DNA from: an uncultured Verrucomicrobiota bacterium
GTDB taxonomy: Bacteria; Verrucomicrobiota; Verrucomicrobiia; Chthoniobacterales; SZAS-18
Assembly (NCBI GenBank): GCA_937873255.1
Contig: CALMVM010000357.1
Coordinates: forward strand, 1 to 11,481
DNA length: 11,481 nt
Direction of reading: 5' to 3'
Made by a program: the position numbers and the translations under genes. Positions within the stretch are counted from its first letter, which is position 1, and the number at the start of each line of letters is the position of its first letter. Below, piece after piece: positions 1-7,555 of this stretch. The notes beneath the pieces were generated by a model that made no database searches, was not told where the DNA came from, and worked only from the letters and a program-made list of their open reading frames with translations.

Positions 1-838
1 GAGTACATCCTTGGGTTGGGCGAGATCGTCGGTGCCGCTGTCGAGCGCGGGGCTGCCGGGGCGCAGGCGGAAATCGGCGTCGCGCAGCTCACGCGCGACC
101 TTGATGAACATCGGGTCGCCGACCACATCGTGCTCGCCGACGAGGACGTCCTGCTTGTCCAGGTACAGGTTGTAGTCCCAGCGGTTGTGAACGTTCTTGT
201 TGTTGGATGTCACGGCCCCGCGCGGGCGCGGGACGATGATGTTGTTGAGGATGACGACATCGTCCGAACGGTTGGCGAACAGTTCGGGATACCCCACGTT
301 GCCGCCGTTCCAATAGGTCGTGTTATCGATGATGTCGGCGTGATTCTGGGCCGTATCGCCGTTCGGATTCTGGGCGGAGGAGGCTTCCGCGTCCGAAACG
401 TCCAGGAGGATGCCGTTGCCGTCGCTGAGCCGGTGGATCGACGACCAAGGCACGTTGGTCCGGTTGGCCCAGACCTGGTTGCACTGGATGATGACGTGGT
501 AGCCGGGCGCGTCGTCAAATGCCCAGTTGTTGAGCGTGGTGATGCCCGAGCCGCCGTAGCGCATGAACCAAGCGTTCTCGAAGACCAAGTTGTCCTCGAC
601 CGTCAGATAGTCGGCTTCGATCCCGACGATGCCGCCGCCGGGGCATTTGCTGACGACGCAGTGGCGTACGACGAAGTGGTGCGGCTTGTTCTCCGGGCCG
701 TTGGGGCGTCCGTTGATGAAAATGCCGTTGGTGTTGAAGTGCGGGTCGCCGGAGTATTTTTTGCCGTTCTTTTCCTTGATGGCTTCGTCCGCCAGCGCTT
801 GGGCGAACACGATGGCATCGTTGTCGCATCCATCGACC
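1..838 (-). CDS. Right-handed parallel beta-helix protein, C-terminal part (partial at both ends)
   Basis: A stop-free minus-strand frame of about 280 codons covers this stretch. It reads as a secreted parallel beta-helix (pectate-lyase-like) protein. Features seen include repeated short strands rich in Asn and Val/Ile (VILNN, IIDNT, LTVEDNLVFENAW), a central HFVVRHCVVSKCPGGGI segment, and the terminal FRLRPGSPALDSGTD, which is a frequent closing motif of such proteins. The fold is used by polysaccharide lyases and related hydrolases acting on plant or algal polymers; the substrate cannot be read from this piece. The C-terminus runs off the left edge. The N-terminal half is absent because the sequence turns into an opposite-strand esterase near 826-850. 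No start codon, signal peptide or stop is present. I am sure of the reading frame and fold class, not of the enzymatic function. Confidence 0.75.
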
Positions 839-850
839 CCGTCCCGGGCA
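826..850. other. Breakpoint: beta-helix gene (-) to esterase gene (+)
   Basis: Minus-strand beta-helix coding and plus-strand esterase coding meet here with no intergenic DNA. Neither protein is near a natural terminus: the beta-helix protein lacks its N-terminal half and the esterase lacks its N-terminal leader. The exact base cannot be fixed because both frames stay open across the join. Confidence 0.55.
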
Positions 851-1179
851 CGCCGCGCGGCACGGTGCATCTGCACGACTATGACTCGCGGTCGCTCGGC
901 CGCGCCCGCCGCCTGCGCGTGTACACGCCACCGGGTTACGACGCGCAGCTGCCGGCCCACCTGCCCGTGTTGTACCTCCTCCACGGCTCGGGCGACAACG
1001 AGGCGAGCTGGTCCGAGTTCGGCCGCGCCAACGTGATCCTCGACAACCTCATCGCCGCCAACAAGGCCGTGCCGATGATCGTCGTGATGACCGACGGGCA
1101 CGCCGTCACGGATTCCAACCCCCAGGCCCGGGGGGCGAACGCGGCGGCCTTCGAGCGCGACCTGCTGGAGGACGTGATG
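839..1179 (+). pseudogene. Esterase (alpha/beta hydrolase, putative esterase family PF00756), N-terminal fragment
   Basis: About 110 residues match the start of the enterochelin-esterase/CE1-like esterase fold. The order is GTVHLHDYDSRSLGRARR, then RVYTPPGYDAQ, then LPVLYLLHGSGDNEASW with the oxyanion-side HG, then ANVILDNLIA and MIVVMTDG. Such enzymes hydrolyse carbohydrate-linked esters and are usually exported. The fragment stops at ERDLLEDVM, just before the place where the GxSxG nucleophile should come, so no catalytic Ser, Asp or His is present. It then fuses in frame to GH1 coding sequence near 1180. The open frame continues upstream to about position 16, but that part is only the shadow of the opposite-strand beta-helix gene. 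The fragment cannot make a working enzyme as it stands. Confidence 0.65.
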
Positions 1180-1186
1180 TTCGATG
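1174..1186. other. Breakpoint: esterase to GH1, same strand and frame
   Basis: The esterase text ending LLEDVM runs directly into GH1 text beginning FDAMARHGITP. The two halves belong to unrelated folds, so the in-frame join is accidental and not a designed fusion. A short shared TG or ATG at the join is compatible with microhomology-mediated joining. Confidence 0.55.
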
Positions 1187-2165
1187 CGATGGCGCGGCAC
1201 GGCATCACGCCGTGAGTGACGATGTACCACTGGGATACCCCGCTGGCGCTCGAGAAAGCCGGCGGCTGGCGGAGTCGTGCCATCGTGGACGCGTTCGCGC
1301 GCTATGCCGACGTGATCGTCGGCGTGTTCCGCGACCAGGTGAAGAACTGGATCACGCTCAACGAGATCCCCCTGTTTTACGGTGCTGTCCTACAGCGGCT
1401 CGCTCGACAAGGCCCCCGGGGTCCAGGAAACGCCGCAGGTTGTCAACCAGACCGTCCACCACGCCATCGTCGCCCACGGCCACGGCGTGCGCGCGGTGCG
1501 CGGACACGGCGGGCGCGGCGCGCGGGTCGGCCTCACCGACAACAGCGAAGTTTTCATGCCCGTCGAGGGAATGGAGGCGGACATCGCCGCCGCCCGTGCG
1601 TTCTTTGTTCAACACAACGAGCGGGTCCTCGGGACGATTGCCGGCGGCGGGTACTCGACCGCCTACCTGCGCCGTTACGGCAAGGACAGCGCGACGGTGG
1701 CGAAGGGCGACTTCGATCTGGTCTCGCAGCCGACCGATTTTTTGGGCATGAACATTTACCTAGGCCGGTTCGTGCGCGCGGGCCGGGGGCGGGCGGCGTT
1801 CGAGGTGCTGCCCTTCCCGCCGGGGTATTCGGCCACCACGCTGACGGGTTGGCTCAAGACCACCCCGCAGGCGATCTACTGGGGCACGCGGTTCGCGGCG
1901 GAAACGGCCGGCGCGAAGGCCATCTACATCACCGAGAACGGCTACGGCGCGGAGGAGTCGCCGGACGAATGCGGCGAGATCATCGACCTGCACCGCCGCG
2001 ATTACCTGCGCCAGTACCTGCTGGAGCTTCGCCGCGCGATTGGCGACGGGGTGCCGGTAAGAGGGTACTTCGCATGGTCGTTCATGGATAACTTCGAGTG
2101 GGCCGGCGGGTATAGCATCCGCTTCGGCCTTTGCCACACCGACTACAAGACGCAGAAACGCACCC
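1180..2165 (+). pseudogene. GH1 beta-glucosidase, N-terminally truncated, with an internal stop and a frameshift
   Basis: Glycoside hydrolase family 1 enzymes cleave beta-linked glucosides or galactosides with retention. The fragment begins at the conserved GITP-x-VTMYHWDTP block and runs through WITLNEI (acid/base Glu), AIYITENGYG (nucleophile Glu) and the C-terminal GYFAWSFMDNFEWAGGY block, so both catalytic Glu are present. Roughly the first 100 residues are missing. A TGA at 1213-1215 stands where many relatives have Trp (TPW-VT), so one G-to-A change could explain it. At 1375-1378 a TTTT run shifts the frame; with three T the text reads LFTVLSYSGS as expected. The second half lies in the frame open from 1382. 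The C-terminus ends at DYKTQKRT, a few residues short of normal, where an opposite-strand desaturase begins. The acid/base motif is NEI and not the usual NEP. Sequencing error and real decay are both possible. Confidence 0.8.
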
Positions 2166-2172
2166 ATTCGGC
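2158..2172. other. Breakpoint: GH1 (+) to fatty acid desaturase (-)
   Basis: GH1 ends at its penultimate conserved block (TQKRT). The opposite strand immediately reads the interior of a desaturase (PEIAVPRPPN). Both proteins are interrupted at the same place, with no spacer. Confidence 0.55.
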
Positions 2173-2654
2173 GGGCGCGGCACGGCGATCTCGGGGTCGC
2201 GCCCGACGATGATCGTGTCGCTGTGGTGGCGCGTGTGGCTCCAGCGCCAGACGGTGGATTCGCGCATGACCATGAACGACGCGATCTCGTAGAGCACGTT
2301 GTTCATCCAGTCGGTCTTGAACGCGGTGCCGTGGCCCGCCTCGTGCCAACGCGAATCCGACGAGGAAGCGTAGAGGACGCAATACATCAGATAGGGCAGC
2401 GTTGCCCACCCTGTCGGCCACAGGAAGTAGGTGGCGTACGCGAACCCGAGGATCAGCGCGAACCAGATCAGCGAGTCGCGCAAGGCGGGGCCGTCGCGGC
2501 GCTCCAGGAGCTTGCGCATCGTCTCGCGCGGCACGTGGCTCTGGTACCAATCGGCTTCGGCCAGCTCGCGCTCGACGGCGCGCGCGGTGCTTTCGCCGGT
2601 GAGGCTGTAGTCCAGCTTGGTCGGCGGCTTCAGGAGGACGGTCGATTCGGACAT
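2166..2654 (-). CDS. Fatty acid desaturase family protein, N-terminal part
   Basis: The natural N-terminus is present: ATG at 2654 gives MSESTVLLKPPTKLDY. The roughly 160 readable residues contain two hydrophobic membrane segments (about residues 62-80 and 83-97). They also contain the first histidine box, RWHEAGHG, and the second, SHTRHHSD. These boxes bind the di-iron centre of membrane desaturases (PF00487), which introduce double bonds into acyl chains using O2. The third histidine box and the C-terminal half are missing because the gene is cut near 2166. The start lies 16 nt after the stop of the epimerase fragment, so those two genes are probably true neighbours. No clear Shine-Dalgarno sequence is visible. 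The acyl substrate is unknown. Confidence 0.75.
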
Positions 2655-2670
2655 GGGGACGGGTGGGCTT

Positions 2671-3174
2671 CTAGCCAACGGAAAAAGCGTAACAGGCGGC
2701 GTGGCGGCGCGGCCGGCCGGGAGGCAGAAGGATGTCGCCGAGCGCGGGGACGTTCGCGTCGTCGGGATAGCCCTCGCACTCCAGGCAAGGCCCTTGGTGC
2801 GGGCCGTAGGCGACGCCGGATTTTCCGTGCCACGAGCCGTCCAACGCCACGCCGGTGTAAAATTGGAGGCAGTCCTCCGTGGTCCGCACTTCCAGCGTCC
2901 GGCCGCTGCCGGGATCGGTCACGCGGGCGGCGGGACGCATTGTGGCCGACTCGCCGGAGGGTCGGTCAATGAAATACAGGTCGCCGTGGCGTCCCGGTAA
3001 TCCGGGCAGCGCATCGGCGAGGCGGCGCGGCTGGCGGAAATCGCCAGCATACCCCACGACGGACTCGCGCCGGCCGAGCAGCGTCATGTTTGCATCCGTC
3101 GGCGCATAATCGGCGGCCTGGACCTGGACCTCGTACCCCGTGACCGACCCCGCGTCCTCGCCCGCCAGGTTGAA
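2671..3174 (-). pseudogene. galM: Aldose 1-epimerase (galactose mutarotase), C-terminal half
   Basis: About 168 residues match the C-terminal half of GalM, which interconverts alpha and beta anomers of hexoses. The text starts at FNLAGEDAGSVTGYEVQV and passes RHGDLYF and CLQFYTGVALDGSW. It then reaches GPCLECEGYPDDAN, which holds the catalytic-base Glu, and ends with RRHAACYAFS and a TAG stop at 2671-2673. The N-terminal half, with the two conserved catalytic His, is missing. Upstream of FNLAG the frame departs from the family where the TIM-barrel fragment is joined. The stop is followed 16 nt later by the desaturase start. The identity is secure but the gene is broken here. Confidence 0.75.
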
Positions 3175-3182
3175 TTTGCGCG
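3166..3182. other. Breakpoint: TIM-barrel isomerase to aldose epimerase, same strand
   Basis: On the minus strand, TIM-barrel text ending NGHHAQI passes into epimerase text beginning FNLAGED in another frame. The bases TTCAA and ATT at the join could belong to either gene, so the break is uncertain by about 5 bp and may reflect short microhomology. Confidence 0.5.
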
Positions 3183-3770
3183 TGATGCCCGTTGAAGGGT
3201 CGCAAGTGCATCTGGCGCGAATGTTGGATCAGGTCCGGCCGCTCCAACAGTCGCGCGGCATATGGCGGGTAGAGATGCTTGACCACTGCGAAGTGCGAGA
3301 GGTCGAAGTTGAACCGGATCCGCTGCCCGCTCTGCTGTTCGTAGAGTTCGGCGCTGCGCCAGGTTTTTCCGGGGTTTCGGTGCAGGTGTCGCGGTGGACT
3401 TCGAGGTCCTCGGCGAGGCCCAGGTCGGCGGCGGCCTTTTCGAGCTCGATCCACACGCGCACGGCCTCGGCCGGCTCCGTGTCGTGGTCACACAGTTGGA
3501 TGTTGATGAGCGGCGGCCGGATCGGCGCGAAACCGGCCAGGCGCTGGCGGTAATTTTCCTCGTTGGCGTCGCACGCGCCGAGGTAAGCCAGACCGTGTTT
3601 GGAGGCGAGTTCCGCCAACGCAGGCACCGCGCGCCACTGGAAGCCGTGGAACCCGGCCGCCTTCACGGTGGCGAGCTTCCGGTCGTCGGTCCACTCGCCT
3701 GGCTGCTCCCGTTCGGGTAATCGCAAAGCGTCCAGAGGTTGACGAAATGTTGGAGGGCAGGTCGTTTCAA
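3174..3770 (-). pseudogene. Sugar phosphate isomerase/epimerase-like TIM-barrel protein (AP-endonuclease-2 fold), with two frameshifts and a truncated C-terminus
   Basis: Joining three frames gives one family-like protein. It starts HFVNLWTLCDYP, continues LATVKAAGFHGFQWR, PPLINIQLCDHDT and LEVHRDTCTETPEK, and ends FDLSHFAVVKHL and MHLRPFNGHHAQI. This is the xylose-isomerase-like TIM barrel (PF01261), whose Glu, Asp and His in such motifs bind a divalent metal. Members act on sugars or sugar acids; the substrate is unknown. The frame changes at GGG 3715-3717 (one C missing on the coding strand) and at TTTTT 3364-3368 (one A missing on the coding strand). Both are homopolymer indels. The C-terminal third is lost at about 3174. 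The start is uncertain: TTG at 3770 fits the family N-terminus, but no ribosome binding site precedes it. Confidence 0.65.
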
Positions 3771-3957
3771 GGGGGGCGGTGGTCGGAGAAGCGGGGGTTC
3801 CCGGCAGCGTGCCGGGACGGAAGAAAAAACCGCCAGGACCTTCGCCCAGAGCCGTCCGCGACGCACGATCCTTGCACGTCAGGTTCGCGCGGATTTGTTG
3901 GATTCGTTGAAAACTCCGGCCGGACGCGCGTTTTACCGGCACCCGCCCGCCGCCGGA
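3771..3957. other. Intergenic region with a small perfect hairpin
   Basis: This 187-bp stretch lies between the stop of the MbnP-MbnH fusion gene and the likely start of the TIM-barrel gene, both on the minus strand. It contains a perfect 7-bp inverted repeat with a 3-nt loop at 3800-3816 (CCCGGCA-GCG-TGCCGGG). It also contains a GC-rich imperfect stem just after the fusion-gene stop (CCGGC and GCCGG, about 3937-3956). Neither is followed by a U-run in the right direction, so neither is a convincing intrinsic terminator. I see no gene, and no promoter I can defend. Confidence 0.4.
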
Positions 3958-5709
3958 TCACTCGCTGCTCAACGTTTTCAAGAATGCGACGAGCGCCGCC
4001 TGATCTTCCGCGCTGAGGTGCAGACCGCTCTCGGGATGTTTGGCGAGGTTCGGGTCGAGCGTGGGACTGCGCGTCAACGCGTGGTCGTAGTGCGCCACCA
4101 CTTCCTCCAGTGTCCCGAAACGTCCATCGTGCATGTACGGCCCCCGGCGCGCGACGTTGCGCAGGCTCGGCGTGGCGAATTTCCCGCGATCCGCCTCCAA
4201 CGCCGTGACCCGGAACCGGCCCGCGTCGCCGCGCTCGTCGGAAAGCCCGTTGTTGTGGAACTGATGGTCGGTAAAAAGCGGGCCGCCGTGGCAATGGAAA
4301 CAATCCGCGCCGCGCTGGCCGGTGCGCGGTTCGTACTCGGTCACGAACAACTCGAAACCGCGCCGTTCGCTCTCCGTGAACGACGCCTGCCCCGCGAGCA
4401 CGCGGTCGAACTTCGCGGGCGGCGAGGTCAGCGTCAGGAGGTAATTTTCCAGCGCGAGCGCCAGTTTCTCGGCGGTGATCTCCGGTTCGCCGAACGCCGC
4501 GCGGAACAGCGCCGGGTACGCCGGATCGGCCGCGAGCTTGGCGGCGACCCTTTCCAGGGTTTCGTCCATCTCCGCGTGATCCTCGATGGGCGCACGCACC
4601 TGTTCGCGCAAGGACCGGGCGCGGCCATCCCAAAAGTAACTCGTCTTCCACGCGAGGTCGAATAAACCCATCGCCCGGCGCGAACCCACCCGGCCATCCA
4701 CGCCCGTGCTGAACCGGCGCGAATCGGACAAGCCCGCCGCTTCCCGATGACAGGACGCGCACGAAACCGACCCGTCGCGCGACAGGGCGCGTTCGCGGAA
4801 GAGTCGGCTTCCGAGCGCCACCCGTTCCTCGGTCAACGGATTGTCACGCGGCAGATCGGGGATTGGCAGATGGCGGTCGATGACCATCCGGTACGGCGTG
4901 AACGCCGCCGGCAAGTACAACGGCGGGGGGGCGGCGGACGCCGGCATCGTCGGCACGACGGGCGCGCATTGCCGCAGGTGAAATGCGCCGGACAGATTTG
5001 CGGCGAGGGCTGCCGCGACCGGGTCGCCGTCGCGCGAATGCGTCGCCACACCGTCCCGGGCGAGGGTCAGCGGTCGTTCGCCGTCGAACAACGCCGCGAG
5101 GTCGAAGTCCGCGAGCACGCCCGTGTCGTGCCCGAGGTCGAGCGGCGCGGGCAGCACGACACGGGTCCGGTACGGATCGCGCGCAAGGTGGTACGCGAAG
5201 CCCGGCAGCCCGGCGGGCGCCGACGACTCCGGCGGACGGAAATGCCCCTCCATCGCCAGAAAAACGTACCCGCCCTGCCAGCCCCAATACAGACCATTGA
5301 GGTTGGGATTGAGCGGATGTGCGGCGGGCCAGCGTGACGGATCGGCGGCGTTGTCGGCGGCGTCCGGCCCGATGTGGAATCGCATGGCACGGTAGCGGCC
5401 GGGCGGAATGCCGCCGAGACGGACGGACGTGCGGTGCTGCGCGGCGTCCATCCAGGCGAAGTGATCCGCCAATTCGGTCCAACCGCCGTCCTCGCGTTGC
5501 AGGGCGAAGCCACTCAGCAGGTAGCTCAGCCGTTCGACCGAGAGCGTCTCCCCGGCGGTGTTGCGATAACGCAGCGAATCGAGCAGCAGCGGTTCCCCTC
5601 GGAACGTGTGGCGCACCTCGAATTCCAGCACGGACGCCCGCGCGTGGTGGTTTCCCGGGAGAAGACACCACGCCGCGACACCGGCCAGAAAAAGGAGGAT
5701 GAACCGCAC
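3958..5709 (-). CDS. MbnP-like copper-binding domain fused to an MbnH/MauG-like di-haem cytochrome c peroxidase
   Basis: This 583-residue protein has a signal peptide (residues 1-25, ending AWCLLPGNHHARA). Residues about 26-240 match MbnP: FEVRHTFRGEPLLLDSL, then LSYLLSGFALQREDG, PPGRYRAMRFHIG, LYWGWQGGYVF with Trp142 and Trp144, and FAYHL with His173. Residues about 270-583 are a bacterial di-haem peroxidase domain. It has two c-type haem sites, CASCH at 317-321 and CFHCH at 470-474, plus the family segments FWDGRARSL and TPSLRNV...PYMHDGR (513-530). It should act in the periplasm and need c-type haem maturation. In the known pair, MbnH oxidises a Trp of the separate protein MbnP to kynurenine, and MbnP binds copper; here both are on one chain. 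The start is GTG at 5709, 13 nt after the upstream YHYH gene stop, so the two are likely cotranscribed. A plain di-haem peroxidase with an unrelated leader domain is the less likely alternative. Confidence 0.85.
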   Translation of the reverse strand: MRFILLFLAGVAAWCLLPGNHHARASVLEFEVRHTFRGEPLLLDSLRYRNTAGETLSVERLSYLLSGFALQREDGGWTELADHFAWMDAAQHRTSVRLGGIPPGRYRAMRFHIGPDAADNAADPSRWPAAHPLNPNLNGLYWGWQGGYVFLAMEGHFRPPESSAPAGLPGFAYHLARDPYRTRVVLPAPLDLGHDTGVLADFDLAALFDGERPLTLARDGVATHSRDGDPVAAALAANLSGAFHLRQCAPVVPTMPASAAPPPLYLPAAFTPYRMVIDRHLPIPDLPRDNPLTEERVALGSRLFRERALSRDGSVSCASCHREAAGLSDSRRFSTGVDGRVGSRRAMGLFDLAWKTSYFWDGRARSLREQVRAPIEDHAEMDETLERVAAKLAADPAYPALFRAAFGEPEITAEKLALALENYLLTLTSPPAKFDRVLAGQASFTESERRGFELFVTEYEPRTGQRGADCFHCHGGPLFTDHQFHNNGLSDERGDAGRFRVTALEADRGKFATPSLRNVARRGPYMHDGRFGTLEEVVAHYDHALTRSPTLDPNLAKHPESGLHLSAEDQAALVAFLKTLSSE

Positions 5710-5722
5710 GGCAGGATGCGAT

Positions 5723-7555
5723 TCAATTCACCGTGAAGCCGTTCGTGAGCGACCAGGTGTTCGGGCCGAACGTCGCGTTGACCGTGTACGCCCCCGCCGT
5801 CGCGTTCGCCGGGATCGCGAACGTCGCCGTGACGACACCCGTGGACGAATCGCGCGAATAACTGCTCGCCCCGATGGTCGTAGCCCCCGTGCGGGTCAGG
5901 TTGGCCGACGTGGGCGACACGGTGGCAGGCGGCGGTGCGGGATTATAGGCGCTGTTGAGGGTGATCGTCGTGACGACGGTCGCGCCGCGACTGCCGCTCG
6001 TCGGCGACACCGACGAAATGCCGCTCGTCGATCCCGTGCCGGTGCCTCCCGTCGTCGTGACGCTGTCGTAGCTCGCCAGCGCCGTGCGCGTGATCCGGTA
6101 GAATCGCCTGGCGGCCGTCGTCGCCGCGCCCGTCTCGACGTAGCTCGTCCGCACGTCGCCGCTGGTGGCGGCCTGCGCGGTTGTCAACGCGGACCAGCTC
6201 GACACGTCGGGCGACGCCTCCACCTTGTACGTGCCGCCCTCGACACTGCTCCAACTCACGATCACGTTGCCGCTGTTGGCCGCCACTCCGTCCATGCGCG
6301 CGGCCTCCCGCGTGTCCGGCCCGCCCTTGAAATAATTCGTGACCGTTTCGGTGACGCTCGTCACGACCCCGCCCGTCGGCGACCCGTAGTATTGCCGGCC
6401 GAGGTTGTACGGAAAGGTCGGCAGACCGGCCGCCGTCAGGGCGACGAAATACGCGTAGGTGCCGTTCGGATATTCCGGCGTGACGCAGTAACGCCCGTTG
6501 TGTTCGTCGAGGTCGAAATCGACGCCCAGTGTTTTGCCGAGATCGCCGAGGTAATCGTTGTCCTCGATATAGCGGCCCAGCGGAAAACTCGTGCTGACAT
6601 CCGGCCCGTATTTCGTGCTGGCCAGGGTCGTCGTGCCGCCCTGCACGCGCACCGCCCAGGCGGGGATCGTGTGGCGTCCGGCCGTGGCGAGGTTCGTGGT
6701 GCCGTTCGAGCCGTTGCGCGGGACGTACCCGCACACCATCCGCCGCACGCCGCTGGTGGACGACGTGGCGGTCGAATACCCGTACGGCCCATAGATGGGG
6801 TAGCCGTCCTTCGCCCACCCGACGATGGGTGAGTGGTGGTCTGGCGCGGCCGTGCTCTCGGTGAAAACGTTGGTGGCCGAGTTGTACGTCACGTGGTCGC
6901 CGAGCAGGTAGCGCGGCGCGATGGGGTTGGCGTGGTAATGATACACGCCGGTGTTCTGCTGGTGCGCGAGCGCGCCGTCGAAGGTGACCGCCTCGGTCAT
7001 GTACGCGTCGCGGTTCCAGACGCCGTCGCCGGTCAACCCGTTGGGCGTGCCGGGCGGATCGCCGTCTTTGCCGCTGGCGTGCGAATAGGAGGTAGCGTCC
7101 GTGGAATCGAACCCGTGGACGCCATCGACGAAAAATCCGAATTCACCCTGGATGTTGGACTTGGTGGTCGGCACGGCGGGAACGCGCGGGATGCGGAAGA
7201 TGTCGTGCTGGTTGACCGGCAGGTTGACGAACGCGGTCGTGCGCGTGGCGTCGTTGTACCACGGTCCCATCGTGTGGCTGCCCAGGCCCGTGGAATGAAA
7301 ATAGGTGTACGCGTCCGAGTAATCGATCTGCTGGACGCCGCAGTAAGCGGGCAGGGTCTGCGAGAGTTGGGAATTCGACCACGTGGAGGCCGGCCCGCTG
7401 GTCGCGCCCGTCGTGCTGTTGCTGACGTAGTAGACGCGGGCATACTTCGCGGAATACGCCGTGATCCAGGAGGACAAAAGCGGGTCGGCCTTCAGCGGCG
7501 CGGTGGCCATCGACGCCAGGGCCAGGGTGAGGGGGAGGGCAAAAATCGTTTTCAT
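5723..7555 (-). CDS. Secreted YHYH-domain protein with C-terminal adhesin/IPT-like modules
   Basis: This 610-residue protein starts at ATG 7555 with signal peptide MKTIFALPLTLALASMATA, probably cleaved after Ala23. A TTG 18 nt upstream is also possible but would lengthen the leader. Residues about 24-395 form a YHYH-type domain (PF14240). It has TGVYHYHANP with YHYH at 205-208, DHHSPIVGWAKDGYPIYGPYG at about 239-259, and DEHNGRYCVTPEYPNGTYAYF from 350. Residues about 425-495 (WSSVEGGTYKVEASPDVSSW) are a repeat-like module common in verrucomicrobial exported proteins. A Gly/Ser/Thr linker follows, then an IPT/Ig-like end domain at about 510-610. The family function is not established. Alternating Tyr-His on a strand would put both His on one face, which suits metal binding (inference). 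It is the first gene of the minus-strand group and lies 13 nt upstream of the MbnP-MbnH fusion. Confidence 0.85.
   Translation of the reverse strand: MKTIFALPLTLALASMATAPLKADPLLSSWITAYSAKYARVYYVSNSTTGATSGPASTWSNSQLSQTLPAYCGVQQIDYSDAYTYFHSTGLGSHTMGPWYNDATRTTAFVNLPVNQHDIFRIPRVPAVPTTKSNIQGEFGFFVDGVHGFDSTDATSYSHASGKDGDPPGTPNGLTGDGVWNRDAYMTEAVTFDGALAHQQNTGVYHYHANPIAPRYLLGDHVTYNSATNVFTESTAAPDHHSPIVGWAKDGYPIYGPYGYSTATSSTSGVRRMVCGYVPRNGSNGTTNLATAGRHTIPAWAVRVQGGTTTLASTKYGPDVSTSFPLGRYIEDNDYLGDLGKTLGVDFDLDEHNGRYCVTPEYPNGTYAYFVALTAAGLPTFPYNLGRQYYGSPTGGVVTSVTETVTNYFKGGPDTREAARMDGVAANSGNVIVSWSSVEGGTYKVEASPDVSSWSALTTAQAATSGDVRTSYVETGAATTAARRFYRITRTALASYDSVTTTGGTGTGSTSGISSVSPTSGSRGATVVTTITLNSAYNPAPPPATVSPTSANLTRTGATTIGASSYSRDSSTGVVTATFAIPANATAGAYTVNATFGPNTWSLTNGFTVN

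Noticed and set aside
16..1215. A 399-codon plus-strand open frame that could be called one gene
   Set aside because: Its first two thirds are the low-complexity Val/Asp/Arg shadow of the opposite-strand beta-helix gene. The remainder is an esterase fragment run into a GH1 fragment. It is not one protein.
1213..1215. TGA recoded as tryptophan (alternative genetic code)
   Set aside because: The YHYH gene at 5723 and the fusion gene at 3958 both end at TGA in the expected place, and Trp is encoded by TGG throughout.
3800..3816. Perfect hairpin as an intrinsic terminator of the MbnP-MbnH gene
   Set aside because: On the minus strand the hairpin is preceded, not followed, by a T-run, and on the plus strand it is followed by A-rich sequence. 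It does not fit a terminator in either direction.
5606..6832. A 408-codon plus-strand open frame opposite the YHYH gene
   Set aside because: It is Arg-rich with no recognisable motif, as expected for the antisense of a high-GC gene. The minus strand encodes a clear signal peptide, YHYH and Ig-like modules.
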